This document shows positions 10,402 to 19,295 of a stretch of 64,000 nucleotides of DNA, one piece after another. The position numbers were made by a program, and so were the translations under genes. How positions within the stretch are numbered: the first letter of the stretch is position 1; each line of letters starts with the position of its first letter. Source of the stretch: Vibrio syngnathi (GTDB lineage: Bacteria > Pseudomonadota > Gammaproteobacteria > Enterobacterales > Vibrionaceae); NCBI RefSeq assembly GCF_002119525.1, contig NZ_CP017916.1, positions 186,001-250,000 of the forward strand, written 5' to 3'. The notes beneath the pieces are model-generated. The model ran no database searches. It was not told the origin of the DNA and worked only from the letters and a program-made list of their open reading frames with translations.

Positions 10402-12234
10402 CTAATCCCTGATCTGATAATGGTAGCCAAGCCATTGCTTGAATTTCTTGACCACATGCAGGCTATGACGAAGCAGGTCTCGGTCTGCTCGCTCCATCAG
10501 TTTGACGTTGATTTTGTTGCTACTGTGCTGCTGAGAAAGCCTTTGGGCTAAGCGCCACTTAAAGAATTGCTTGAGAGCTTCGCTGAGGTTATCGGCGGTG
10601 CTCTGTTCAAGCACTTTCTTACTGACTAACTGCTCAATGCGTTCGAAGGTGTTGTTGACCGTGACACCATGCTCAAGACAAAGTGCTCTTACACCATGCA
10701 CGATAGGGAAAATACCACCTTGTTTGATATCGAGCCCTGACTTGGATTGTTTAACATTACCAAACAGGGTGAGGGGTACCGAAAAGTTAAGAGCAGGGCG
10801 GCAGAATTCAGTCAGAATCAATTCTTGTCCTAGCATCAAATCACTTAGGTGTTGTTTGACCGGATTTAATAGTTCTCTGTTACCCGCAACGGCATGTGCA
10901 TCCGCCATGATGGCAATATCTATCACGGTATCGGGCGTGGCTTTTTTTACCCAACGGGTGAGCGTTTGTTTCCACTCTTGTTGTGAATGAACCCATTTCG
11001 GGTTGTTAACCATCACGTTGCCTGGGCAGAGTGGGTAGCCCAATTGCTGCAATGTATGAGTTAGGTCGTTCATGGCGCTCTGGCATTGGTGCCACTCCAA
11101 GCCATCCTGAATTATCAGCGCATTATCTTGGTCGGTTTTAAGGATTTGCTCTCCGCGACCTTCAGACCCCAATACGATCAGGCAGCAGTGATTCTGTAAT
11201 GCTGGTGGAATAACCAACTCAAAAGCCTTCTCTATGATCTGTTCATTTACGGCTGAAATTAGCTCCATGATGAAGCGCGTGCGAATGCCGTTACTGAGTA
11301 GGCTTTCGACCAGTTGACGTTGTTTGTTGGAGGCTAATGCCAGTTCTTCAATGCTGGTGGCTCGCGCAATACGCAAAGAAAGAACGTGAGAATGAGTAGA
11401 GAATGCACTCAAAATCTGCGTCATATCCACCATACCAACTGCATTTGGCCCGTCACAAACCATCAACCTTTTTACCCGGTTTCTGGTCATGGTAATCATG
11501 GCATTAAATAAGAAATCACCTTGGTTTACGTGCATTACCGGAAATGTTGCAATCTCGCCGACGGGCGCGTCCTGTGGGAAGTTCTCGAGCATTACAGCGT
11601 GCAATAAATTGGTTCGCGTGACGATCCCATACGGTAAGGAACCTGATCCAAAATCTTTTAGGCCTTGGTCGTCTAAATGCACCAGAGCCGAGTCTAAGCC
11701 TTGCTCTTTTAGGATTTGAGTGACTTGGTTGATGGGTTGCCCCGGCTCAAGAATCAGTGGTGGGTGATAGATCGACTCGTCCACTTTGGTCAATATAAAC
11801 TCGGCAAGGTTCTGTTGCTGTTGAGCGGCCTCAATCAGAGCTTTCCGTGTCGACAGGTTACTATCAAAGTAGGCGGCAAATTGACCATTGGCGTGGTAAA
11901 GATCGAGAAAAACATCGGTAGGCAGTAGGTAGCTTAAGGTGTCTTCAAGTGCGATATATTGATGTTTGGTGTGAGGTTCAAACTGGCTGCGCACATCAAA
12001 AATATCGTCATTGGCGTAATGTGCGTAAATCTCACCATCACTGCTCGCGCGCTCTTCAACGGCTCCTTTGATCAGGATGTGCAGGTGTCTGCTCGGCCTA
12101 TCGGCTTCCAGTATTACTTCTTGAGAGCGGTAATACACCACGTCTAATGAAGAGCGAAGCTTCAATTGCTCCGTATCGGACAGGCTATCGAAGGGTGGGT
12201 GCTGCATATTAAATTTATCAGGCATAAGCATCAC
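10402..12234 (-). CDS. cNMP-binding/CBS/DUF294 nucleotidyltransferase-like protein
   Basis: A 610-residue cytoplasmic multidomain protein. In order: a cyclic-nucleotide-binding-like domain (about 15-135, with VILEADRPSRHLHILIKGAVEE); two CBS domains (about 150-290, including LLHAVMLENFPQDAPVGEIATFPV); a nucleotidyltransferase-fold DUF294 domain with LIVLGSEGRGEQILKTDQDN; and a C-terminal DUF294 substrate-binding-like domain. It resembles GlnD-type nucleotidyltransferases, suggesting signalling by protein modification, but no target is known. It heads the pair with the exonuclease and precedes acs, an arrangement common near acetate and cation/acetate symporter genes. Confidence 0.87.
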   Translation of the reverse strand: MMLMPDKFNMQHPPFDSLSDTEQLKLRSSLDVVYYRSQEVILEADRPSRHLHILIKGAVEERASSDGEIYAHYANDDIFDVRSQFEPHTKHQYIALEDTLSYLLPTDVFLDLYHANGQFAAYFDSNLSTRKALIEAAQQQQNLAEFILTKVDESIYHPPLILEPGQPINQVTQILKEQGLDSALVHLDDQGLKDFGSGSLPYGIVTRTNLLHAVMLENFPQDAPVGEIATFPVMHVNQGDFLFNAMITMTRNRVKRLMVCDGPNAVGMVDMTQILSAFSTHSHVLSLRIARATSIEELALASNKQRQLVESLLSNGIRTRFIMELISAVNEQIIEKAFELVIPPALQNHCCLIVLGSEGRGEQILKTDQDNALIIQDGLEWHQCQSAMNDLTHTLQQLGYPLCPGNVMVNNPKWVHSQQEWKQTLTRWVKKATPDTVIDIAIMADAHAVAGNRELLNPVKQHLSDLMLGQELILTEFCRPALNFSVPLTLFGNVKQSKSGLDIKQGGIFPIVHGVRALCLEHGVTVNNTFERIEQLVSKKVLEQSTADNLSEALKQFFKWRLAQRLSQQHSSNKINVKLMERADRDLLRHSLHVVKKFKQWLGYHYQIRD

Positions 12235-12424
12235 AAGATGTGGGAGTCTTTAATCAGTCTGACAAAATACCAGCGAAGCTCCAGACGACTTTAGTCTAAA
12301 TGCAGGCTAGATATCCTAGGCCAATTCAATATAGGAATGCTATCTCAGTAATAATTCCCTTTTTCATCGTATGCGAGATAGGCATAATTAGTGCCGCCTT
12401 TTCCGCACACTTTATAGGTTATTT

Positions 12425-13621
12425 ATGTTTAGCCCTTCTCCTTACGGATGGATATCTCAGTATTTTCTTGGTTTCTTTTTTGCTTATGGCGTGTATTTGC
12501 CGTTTTGGGCGTTATGGTTTGAAGACCAAGGCGTTTCTGCGGGAGACATTGGTGTATTGATTGGTATTGGTTTTGCGACTCGCTGTGTTGCTAACCTTGT
12601 GATTACGCCGCGCATTCATAAAGTAGAGAATCTTTTGCCAGCTCTGCGCTGGTTGAGTTTCGCCTCATTGTTATTTGTTGGCTTCCACTTTTTCACTGGA
12701 GGCAGCTTTCTATTGATGCTGTTGGCAACAGTACTGTTTAACCTGTGCTGTGGGCCGGTTATCCCTCTTTCTGACGCAATGGCTAACCATTACAGTCGTC
12801 TTAAGATGCTTGATTATGGACGCACCCGTTTATGGGGATCGATTGCATTTATCGCGGGCTCTACCGTGGTGGGTTTTTTGGTTGCCAAGTTTGGCACAGA
12901 CATGATTTTGTATACCGCGTTTGCTGGTGTGCTGATGTCATTATTATTGGCGATGAGAAATCCTAATGTGATGCCGGTGACAGACTCGGAGCAACAAGCG
13001 GTACGACCAAAATTAGGTGAGCTGCTACGTGAGTCTTCAGTGGTTAAATTTTTGGCCTTGATGGCGTTGCTGCAAGGTAGCCATGCGGCTTACTACAGTT
13101 TTAGTGCGATTTACTGGAAAGAAGCCGGTCACTCAGAAGCGATTATTGGTTATTTATGGAGCCTAGGTGTTGTTGCCGAGGTAGCTGTGTTTGCTCTCAG
13201 TAAGCGCTTATTTTCAGGCTGGTCAATGCGCACTCTGTTCGTGGTAGCCGCAATCGGTGTGATGGCTCGTTGGGGTATTACGGCATCAACAACGGCGATT
13301 TTCGCCTTAGTTATGGTGCAACTGCTGCATGGCGTGACGTTTGCTATGGCGCACATTGCAGCCATTCAATACATTCAATCAGAAGAACAGAATAAAATGG
13401 TCGCGCTGCAAGCTCTGTATAACGCGATCCCATTAGGTGCTGTTATCGCACTAATGACGACCTTAAGTGGTTGGGGCTATGAGCTTTGGGGGGCAAACAT
13501 CTTCTGGGGTATGGCCGCGATGGGTGCTCTTGCTCTGTTCATTAAGTTGGACGAGAGAAGTTCAGTGGTTGAGATGAATCAATCAGGTTCGGAACAATTA
13601 GAATCTAACAGCAAATGCTGA
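12425..13621 (+). CDS. MFS transporter, 3-phenylpropionate/HcaT-like family
   Basis: A 398-residue inner-membrane major facilitator with about 12 hydrophobic segments. It resembles HcaT/nucleoside-H+ symporter-type MFS proteins: the first helix begins WISQYFLGFFFAYGVYLPFWALWF, and the loop after helix 2 is GIGFATRCVANLV. MDYGRTRLWGSIAFIAG-like text (LDYGRTRLWGSIAFIAGS) is characteristic of this subfamily. The substrate cannot be read from the sequence. It is divergent from the DUF294 gene and is followed by a strong terminator that lies immediately in front of crbS. Confidence 0.82.
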   Translation: MFSPSPYGWISQYFLGFFFAYGVYLPFWALWFEDQGVSAGDIGVLIGIGFATRCVANLVITPRIHKVENLLPALRWLSFASLLFVGFHFFTGGSFLLMLLATVLFNLCCGPVIPLSDAMANHYSRLKMLDYGRTRLWGSIAFIAGSTVVGFLVAKFGTDMILYTAFAGVLMSLLLAMRNPNVMPVTDSEQQAVRPKLGELLRESSVVKFLALMALLQGSHAAYYSFSAIYWKEAGHSEAIIGYLWSLGVVAEVAVFALSKRLFSGWSMRTLFVVAAIGVMARWGITASTTAIFALVMVQLLHGVTFAMAHIAAIQYIQSEEQNKMVALQALYNAIPLGAVIALMTTLSGWGYELWGANIFWGMAAMGALALFIKLDERSSVVEMNQSGSEQLESNSKC

Positions 13622-13688
13622 TAATTAGAGTCTGAAGCACAAAATTTAAGCGATTAGATTGAGTTAATGACCCATCCTTAGTTAAATG

Positions 13689-13717
13689 AAACCTCTCCCT
13701 TATGGAGAGGTTTTTTT
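13689..13717 (+). terminator. Intrinsic terminator between the MFS gene and crbS
   Basis: AAACCTCTCC-CTTAT-GGAGAGGTTT followed by seven Ts. The T-run ends 22 bp before the crbS start codon, so the hairpin is part of any crbS transcript that starts upstream. Confidence 0.85.
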
Positions 13718-13739
13718 ATGGATGAAAAAAGGGTTTTTA

Positions 13740-16700
13740 ATGCAAGGATGGATAGTAATTCCAGTCTCTTTAGCCTATTTGGGCGTGTTATTTCTGATCG
13801 CTTGGTATGGAGACCGGCAGGTTCGTTGGCTATCGCGTTGGCGTCCATGGATCTATAGCCTTTCGATTGCAGTGTATTGTACTTCTTGGACTTTTTATGG
13901 AACGGTCGGGCAGGCGAGCAATAACCCATGGTCCTTTTTACCCATTTATCTCGCCCCCATTCTGGTTTTTACACTGGGGTGGCGGATCTTGGCGCGGTTG
14001 ATCCTGATTGCGAAGCGTGAACACATCACTTCAATTGCCGACTTTATCGCGGCTCGCTATGGAAAATCTCAAGGCTTAGCGGTGGCGGTGACCGTGATCG
14101 CTGTGGTCGGTATTCTTCCTTATATCGCGCTGCAACTGCGTGGTATCACCATGGGGCTAGATATTGTTGCGCCAAACCTAGCGGCTGATTTCGGTTATCA
14201 GGATTATCACGTGTCTTGGTTTGTGGTCGGTGCTTTGGCCATTTTTACCATGCTGTTTGGTACTCGGCACATCGATAACACTGAGCATCACCGTGGCATG
14301 ATGATGGCTGTAGCGTTTGAATCCATCGTTAAGCTTGCAGCATTCCTGATTGTTGGCCTGTTTATTATCTACCTGGCGATGAGCAGTGACAAAATTGATT
14401 TGTTTGATGTAGCGGCTTCCACCTACGAATCGCCCAATATTCCGACCTTAATTATTCATACCGTTTTGACCATGTTGGCGATTGTCTGTCTGCCACGCCA
14501 ATTCCACACCATGGTGGTTGAGAACGAACGTCCTCAAGATTTGCATACTGCTCGCTGGTTGTTTCCACTTTATCTGATTTTAATGGGCCTGTTTGTGCTG
14601 CCAATTGCTTGGGCAGGACAAGGGCTGCTTACCGACATGCCAGCTGATACTTACGTGATCAGTGTGCCAATGGCAGAAGGTGCTAATCACATAGCTTTGT
14701 TGGCTTTCCTCGGAGGTACTTCGGCGGCGAGTGGAATGGTGATTGTCTCAACCATCGCATTAGCGATCATGGTATCAAATGATTTAGTGATGCCACTGTT
14801 ATTGCGCCGTATGCGCCTAACTCAAAGAACCCATCGACATTTTTCAGGCCTGTTATTGGTGATTAGACGCGGGTTGATTTTACTGCTGTTACTGGGGGCT
14901 TGGCTGTTCTATCAAGCGCTCGATACCATTCACTCCCTGTCGGCGATTGGCTTTCTTTCCTTTGCGGCGATTGCTCAATTCGCGCCAGCACTTATTGGTG
15001 GTTTGTACTGGCGTCCGGGTAACCGCAAGGGGGTTTATGTTGGCTTAATGGTGGGCTCGTTGATTTGGCTTATCACCCTGATGAGCCAAACCAGTATGCT
15101 GGCAGGCGATAGCGAAAGTAACTTACTGCTGTGGATTATCACGCCGCCGGAACTGCTGAGAAGTTGGGATGTTAGCAGCTCAAATTGGGGCATAGTGCTG
15201 AGTATTTTACTCAATACCTTGTGCTATGCCGTGGTTTCGATGGTGACCAGACCAAGCTTAAGTGAGCGTTTACAATCGGCTGCTTTTATTGGCACACCAT
15301 TACCAGAGAATGAGAACATCAGCCTCTATCAGAGCCGTGTGACGGTCGCTGAATTAGAGATGCTGGCGTCACGTTTTGTGGGGCGTAAGCGTGCTAAAAG
15401 TGCTTTGCAGAGTTATTGGCAGCAGCACGGACAGCCGCTACTTCCTAACCAACAAGCGCCCGCAAGCCTGATTCGACATGCAGAACGTGTGCTCGCTGGG
15501 GTATTCGGTGCATCTTCCGCTAAGTTAGTACTTACTTCCGCTCTACAGGGAAGAAATATGCAGCTTGAGGAAGTAGCAACCATCGTTGATGAAGCTTCGG
15601 AATTGTACGACTTCAGTCGTGGTTTACTTCAAGGAGCGATTGAACATATAGGCCAAGGCATTGCAGTAATAGACAAACAGATGAGGCTGGTGGCGTGGAA
15701 TCAGCGTTACCTTGAACTGTTTGAGTTCCCTATGGGTCTGATTCAGGTTGGGCGACCCATTTCAGATGTGATTCGCCATAATGCTGAGCAAGGTTTGTGT
15801 GGCCCGGGCGACCCAGAAGATCACGTTCGACGCCGTGTTTATCACCTTGAACAAGGCACTCGGCACACCTCTTCTCGTATTCGTCCTGATGGTCGAGTGA
15901 TTGAGGTGCAAGGTAACCCAATGCCAAGTGGTGGCTTCGTCATGAGCTTTACCGACATCACGGTTTTCAGACAAGCAGAGCAAGCGCTAAAAGATGCCAA
16001 TGAAAGCTTGGAATCGAGAGTCCATGAGCGAACTCAAGAGCTCGAAAAGCTCAACCAACGCTTAGTTAAAGCGACGCAAGTCTCTGACCAAGAATCGCAG
16101 TCTAAGAGTCGTTTTCTTGCTGCCGTGAGTCACGATTTGATGCAGCCGCTCAATGCTGCGCGTCTATTTGCTTCTTCCCTTTCTGAGGTGGCAAAAGAGC
16201 AAGAGGAGAAGCAACTTTCCTCTCATATCGAAAGTGCGTTGGGTGCGGCTGAAGACCTGATTGGCGACTTGCTTGATATCTCTCGATTGGAGTCAGGAAA
16301 ATTAGAAACCAACATTCACGCAATTGCTGTGCATGATGTGCTGACCAATTTGAATGCTGAATTTAGTGCTTTGGCAACGCAGCAGAAGATCCAATTCCAG
16401 ATGATCCCTTCGTCATTGTTTATTCACTCGGATCCTAAATTATTGAGACGTGTGATTCAGAACTTTTTGACCAATGCCTTTCGCTACAACCCGGAGGGTA
16501 AAGTAGTCCTCGGTGCAAGACGAGTGAATGGTCAGGTTCGAATTGATGTGTGGGATAACGGAACCGGTATCGACGAAGACAAGCAACAAGAGATCTTCGA
16601 AGAATTTACTCGTGGTAGCCAAGTGCGTGCTGATCAGGGGTTAGGGCTAGGATTAGCCATCTCCAAAGGCATTGCCCATGTGCTTGGTCATCAAATATCG

Positions 16701-17171
16701 ATGCGTTCATGGCCGGGTCAAGGCAGCGTATTTTCCATCACCTTAGCGAGAGCTGAAAAGGTGGCTCCGGTTGTGCAAGCTTCTACGCCAATGGCGACCA
16801 GCGACATCGAGCATCTGAAAATACTGTGTGTCGATAATGAGCGAGAAATCTTGGTCGGTATGGAGAACTTGATTGGTCGTTGGGGCTGTGAGGTTAAGAC
16901 CGCCGTCGACTTAGTCGAAAGCTTGCAGTGTCTCGATGATGATTGGCAGCCTGATGTGATTTTCTCGGATTACCGTCTTGATAATGGCAGAACGGGGCTT
17001 GAAGTGTTGCAGCAGTGCCGCTTGCGCCTTGGTGACTCTTTTGAAGGTGTCATCATCAGCGCCGATAGAACCGATGATATGTTGGCTGCGATAAAGGCCA
17101 ACAGCTTCAGCTTTATTGCCAAACCAGTGAAGCCGCTAAAACTCAGAGCGGTCTTAAATCGGGTGAGCTAA
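13740..17171 (+). CDS. crbS: Hybrid sensor kinase CrbS (Na+/solute symporter-like domain plus histidine kinase plus receiver)
   Basis: The sensor of the Vibrio acetate switch; in V. cholerae and V. fischeri CrbS works with CrbR to turn on acs. This 1143-residue inner-membrane protein has an SSS-family symporter-like domain of about 13 membrane segments (1-500), a PAS domain (about 620-745, GQGIAVIDKQMRLVAWN), a coiled coil, a HisKA domain with phospho-acceptor His798 in SHDLMQPLNA, an ATPase domain (NFLTNAFRYNP, DNGTGI, GLGLGLAISKG) and a C-terminal receiver with Asp1077 in FSDYRLD. I start at ATG 13740 (AAGGG six bases before); the in-frame ATG at 13686 would translate the terminator hairpin. 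The terminator upstream and the partner at 23.5 kb are noted elsewhere. Confidence 0.93.
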   Translation: MQGWIVIPVSLAYLGVLFLIAWYGDRQVRWLSRWRPWIYSLSIAVYCTSWTFYGTVGQASNNPWSFLPIYLAPILVFTLGWRILARLILIAKREHITSIADFIAARYGKSQGLAVAVTVIAVVGILPYIALQLRGITMGLDIVAPNLAADFGYQDYHVSWFVVGALAIFTMLFGTRHIDNTEHHRGMMMAVAFESIVKLAAFLIVGLFIIYLAMSSDKIDLFDVAASTYESPNIPTLIIHTVLTMLAIVCLPRQFHTMVVENERPQDLHTARWLFPLYLILMGLFVLPIAWAGQGLLTDMPADTYVISVPMAEGANHIALLAFLGGTSAASGMVIVSTIALAIMVSNDLVMPLLLRRMRLTQRTHRHFSGLLLVIRRGLILLLLLGAWLFYQALDTIHSLSAIGFLSFAAIAQFAPALIGGLYWRPGNRKGVYVGLMVGSLIWLITLMSQTSMLAGDSESNLLLWIITPPELLRSWDVSSSNWGIVLSILLNTLCYAVVSMVTRPSLSERLQSAAFIGTPLPENENISLYQSRVTVAELEMLASRFVGRKRAKSALQSYWQQHGQPLLPNQQAPASLIRHAERVLAGVFGASSAKLVLTSALQGRNMQLEEVATIVDEASELYDFSRGLLQGAIEHIGQGIAVIDKQMRLVAWNQRYLELFEFPMGLIQVGRPISDVIRHNAEQGLCGPGDPEDHVRRRVYHLEQGTRHTSSRIRPDGRVIEVQGNPMPSGGFVMSFTDITVFRQAEQALKDANESLESRVHERTQELEKLNQRLVKATQVSDQESQSKSRFLAAVSHDLMQPLNAARLFASSLSEVAKEQEEKQLSSHIESALGAAEDLIGDLLDISRLESGKLETNIHAIAVHDVLTNLNAEFSALATQQKIQFQMIPSSLFIHSDPKLLRRVIQNFLTNAFRYNPEGKVVLGARRVNGQVRIDVWDNGTGIDEDKQQEIFEEFTRGSQVRADQGLGLGLAISKGIAHVLGHQISMRSWPGQGSVFSITLARAEKVAPVVQASTPMATSDIEHLKILCVDNEREILVGMENLIGRWGCEVKTAVDLVESLQCLDDDWQPDVIFSDYRLDNGRTGLEVLQQCRLRLGDSFEGVIISADRTDDMLAAIKANSFSFIAKPVKPLKLRAVLNRVS

Positions 17172-17215
17172 TTAGGAATAATCAGCTCGAATTTCTAATT
17201 AATGAACGGATGTAG

Positions 17216-17243
17216 AAAAGGCCTCGGATGAGGCCTTTTTTGT
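17216..17243 (+). terminator. Intrinsic terminator of crbS
   Basis: AAAAGGCCTC-GGAT-GAGGCCTTTTTT, about 45 bp after the crbS stop. Confidence 0.85.
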
Positions 17244-17303
17244 TTCAGTAAGGATCGTTAATGCCTGTTCGCTTTTTAACTAACTAGATAAATAACTAGC
17301 TAG

Positions 17304-18689
17304 CTAACCTGCAATACCACCCTGCGTCAGTGTGGTTGGGTTGAGCAGTTTGCTGAGTTCTTCTCGGCTAAGATCGGTTTCTCTTTCTGCCACATCAAGA
17401 ATCGGTAAGCCTTCTTTGTAGGCCTTCTTGGCAATATCTGCTGCTTTTAGGTAGCCAATCACAGGGTTGAGCGCCGTCACTAGAATTGGGTTCTTTGAAA
17501 GCGCTAAATCGAGATTGTCTTGGCGCACGGTGAAGGTAGCAATCGCTTTATCAGCCAGTGCGACTGAGCTGTTTGCTAACAACTCTATGCTTTCTAGAAC
17601 GTTATGAGCAATAACCGGCAGCATCACATTCAATTGGAAGTTACCCGATTGGCCAGCAATCGTGATCGTGGTGTCATTACCAATCACTTGCGCTGCTGCC
17701 ATGGCTGCAGCCTCTGGAATCACAGGGTTGACCTTTCCTGGCATGATAGACGAGCCCGGTTGCAGCGCTTGTAACTCAATTTCCCCTAAGCCAGCCAGCG
17801 GGCCTGAGTTCATCCAGCGAAGATCGTTTGAGATCTTGAGGATCGCAACTGCTGCAGTTTTAAGCTGACCAGAAAACGCAACGATCGCGTCTTGGCTGCT
17901 GAGGTTAAAAAAGAAGTTTTCACTCGAGGTAAAACTGATCTTTGTCGATTGAGACAGGTTACTTGCAAACTTATCGGCAAAGCGTGGGTCGGCATTGATC
18001 CCCGTACCAACCGCTGTGCCACCTTGAGCAAGCGCTTTGATTGCTGGCAAGCTGCTTTCTATCGCTTGCTTGGCATGTTCAATCTGAAATTTCCAACCGC
18101 CTAGCTCTTGAGCAAAGGTAATCGGCATCGCATCCATTAGATGAGTACGGCCAGTTTTGACTACCTCAGCAAGTTCATGTTGTTTGACGGTAAGTGCCGC
18201 AGAAAGGTGGGTAAGTGCAGGCAACAGCTTATTTTCTGCCATCAAAGCGACACTGACTTGGATTGCTGTTGGCACGACATCGTTACTGCTTTGACCCATG
18301 TTGACGTGATCATTGGGGTTCACGTCGCCTTGCAGGCTTCTTGAAGCGAGTGTCGCAATCACTTCGTTAGCATTCATGTTAGAGCTGGTGCCAGAGCCCG
18401 TCTGATAGACATCAATAGGGAATTGCTCGAGGTGTTTACCCTCAATGATCTCTTGGCTGGCTTCGGCAATTGCGTTCGCAATATCACCTTCTAATAAGCC
18501 TAATTGAGCATTGGTATCGGCTGCTGCCTGTTTAATCAGCGCCAATGCTTGAATAAAGCTGGTTGGCATCTTGTGTGAACTAAAAGCGAAGTTATCTGCT
18601 GCACGCTGAGTTTGTGCTTGGTATAGCGCCTCGGTAGGGACTTTAACTTCGCCCATGCTGTCTTTTTCAATCCGAAATTGTAGGGTCAT
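17304..18689 (-). CDS. fumC: Class II fumarate hydratase (iron-independent)
   Basis: FumC interconverts fumarate and malate without an iron-sulfur cluster, so it replaces FumA/B in low iron or oxidative stress. The fumarase/aspartase signature GSSIMPGKVNP, the segment TGSGTSSNMNANEV, NDHVNMGQSSND and the GRTHLMDAMPI site are all present over 461 residues. It lies 12 bp downstream of the small fagA-like gene, and a Fur box stands before that gene, so both should be induced by iron limitation. The bases just after the stop are a run of TAG/TAA-containing short repeats. Confidence 0.97.
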   Translation of the reverse strand: MTLQFRIEKDSMGEVKVPTEALYQAQTQRAADNFAFSSHKMPTSFIQALALIKQAAADTNAQLGLLEGDIANAIAEASQEIIEGKHLEQFPIDVYQTGSGTSSNMNANEVIATLASRSLQGDVNPNDHVNMGQSSNDVVPTAIQVSVALMAENKLLPALTHLSAALTVKQHELAEVVKTGRTHLMDAMPITFAQELGGWKFQIEHAKQAIESSLPAIKALAQGGTAVGTGINADPRFADKFASNLSQSTKISFTSSENFFFNLSSQDAIVAFSGQLKTAAVAILKISNDLRWMNSGPLAGLGEIELQALQPGSSIMPGKVNPVIPEAAAMAAAQVIGNDTTITIAGQSGNFQLNVMLPVIAHNVLESIELLANSSVALADKAIATFTVRQDNLDLALSKNPILVTALNPVIGYLKAADIAKKAYKEGLPILDVAERETDLSREELSKLLNPTTLTQGGIAG

Positions 18690-18701
18690 CTTCTATCCTT
18701 G

Positions 18702-19091
18702 TTAGCCAAGTGGGGCTTGGACTTGTTGTAGTGTTTGACTGAGATTCAAAAAACGCGCTTGTCCTTGCGGTTGCTGGCAGTAGTGGCGTTTCAAATAAAA
18801 TAACGGTGAGTGAATAGAGTCTAGGCAGATATGACGAAAGGCGAAACTACGGTCAGGAGACTCAATCGCTTCAATCAAATGAAAGAAAACTTGGCGCAGA
18901 TACAGCTCGCACAACAAGATGTTTTCTTGGGCGGCATGCTTTTCATAGTAAGCCGAAAGCGTGAGTGCACACTCGATATACTCTCGAATTACAAACGGCT
19001 CATGGCCTTGAACTTGTTCTAATGAAGCAAAGCGATCTTGTGCTTTGTAAAACCTCGAATAGAGAACCTGCTGCTCTTTCATCATCTGCAT
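18702..19091 (-). CDS. Small fumC-associated protein (FagA-like, function unknown)
   Basis: A 129-residue soluble, probably all-helical protein (RFYKAQDRFASLEQ, IECALTLSAYYEKHAAQENILLCELYLRQVFFHLIEAI). I do not recognise a catalytic motif. It sits immediately upstream of fumC in the same operon, directly behind a near-perfect Fur box, the same position as fagA ('fumC-associated gene') in the fagA-fumC-orfX-sodA cluster of Pseudomonas aeruginosa. Homology to FagA is inferred from position and size, not shown. The start could be either the first or the third codon, both ATG. Confidence 0.75.
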   Translation of the reverse strand: MQMMKEQQVLYSRFYKAQDRFASLEQVQGHEPFVIREYIECALTLSAYYEKHAAQENILLCELYLRQVFFHLIEAIESPDRSFAFRHICLDSIHSPLFYLKRHYCQQPQGQARFLNLSQTLQQVQAPLG

Positions 19092-19104
19092 CTCATTAAT
19101 GGAT

Positions 19105-19123
19105 GTTAATGATAATTATTATC
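19105..19123. promoter_or_regulatory. Fur box upstream of fagA-like/fumC
   Basis: GTTAATGATAATTATTATC matches the 19-bp Fur consensus GATAATGATAATCATTATC at 17 of 19 positions. It ends just 14 bp before the start codon region of the operon, a position expected for repression by iron-loaded Fur. Confidence 0.88.
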
Positions 19124-19181
19124 AAATGAGATTTTAAAAACAACCCTTTGTTTCTTTTTTTTATAAAATGAGCAGGAAAAG

Positions 19182-19211
19182 AAAAAGCCGATACATGAAG
19201 TATCGGCTTTC
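19182..19211 (-). terminator. Intrinsic terminator of the ActP-like operon
   Basis: On the minus strand AAAGCCGATAC...GTATCGGCTTTTTC. A second hairpin (AATCAGTAC/GTACTGATT arms, 19217-19251) lies between it and the symporter stop. Confidence 0.8.
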
Positions 19212-19295
19212 TTAGAATCAGTACCTAATCCCTACAATGTAAGTACTGATTCTTTTTCTAAGTGCTTACTACCTAGTGACTAAGTAGCGAGCTTC

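Noticed and set aside
10571..10990. A 139-codon frame antisense to the DUF294 gene (and a similar one at 52571-52990 antisense to hslU)
   Set aside because: Both lie opposite clearly real genes and show no family similarity.
13686..13739. Extended N-terminus for crbS
   Set aside because: These codons cover the terminator hairpin; the ATG at 13740 has a good ribosome site and gives the expected N-terminus.
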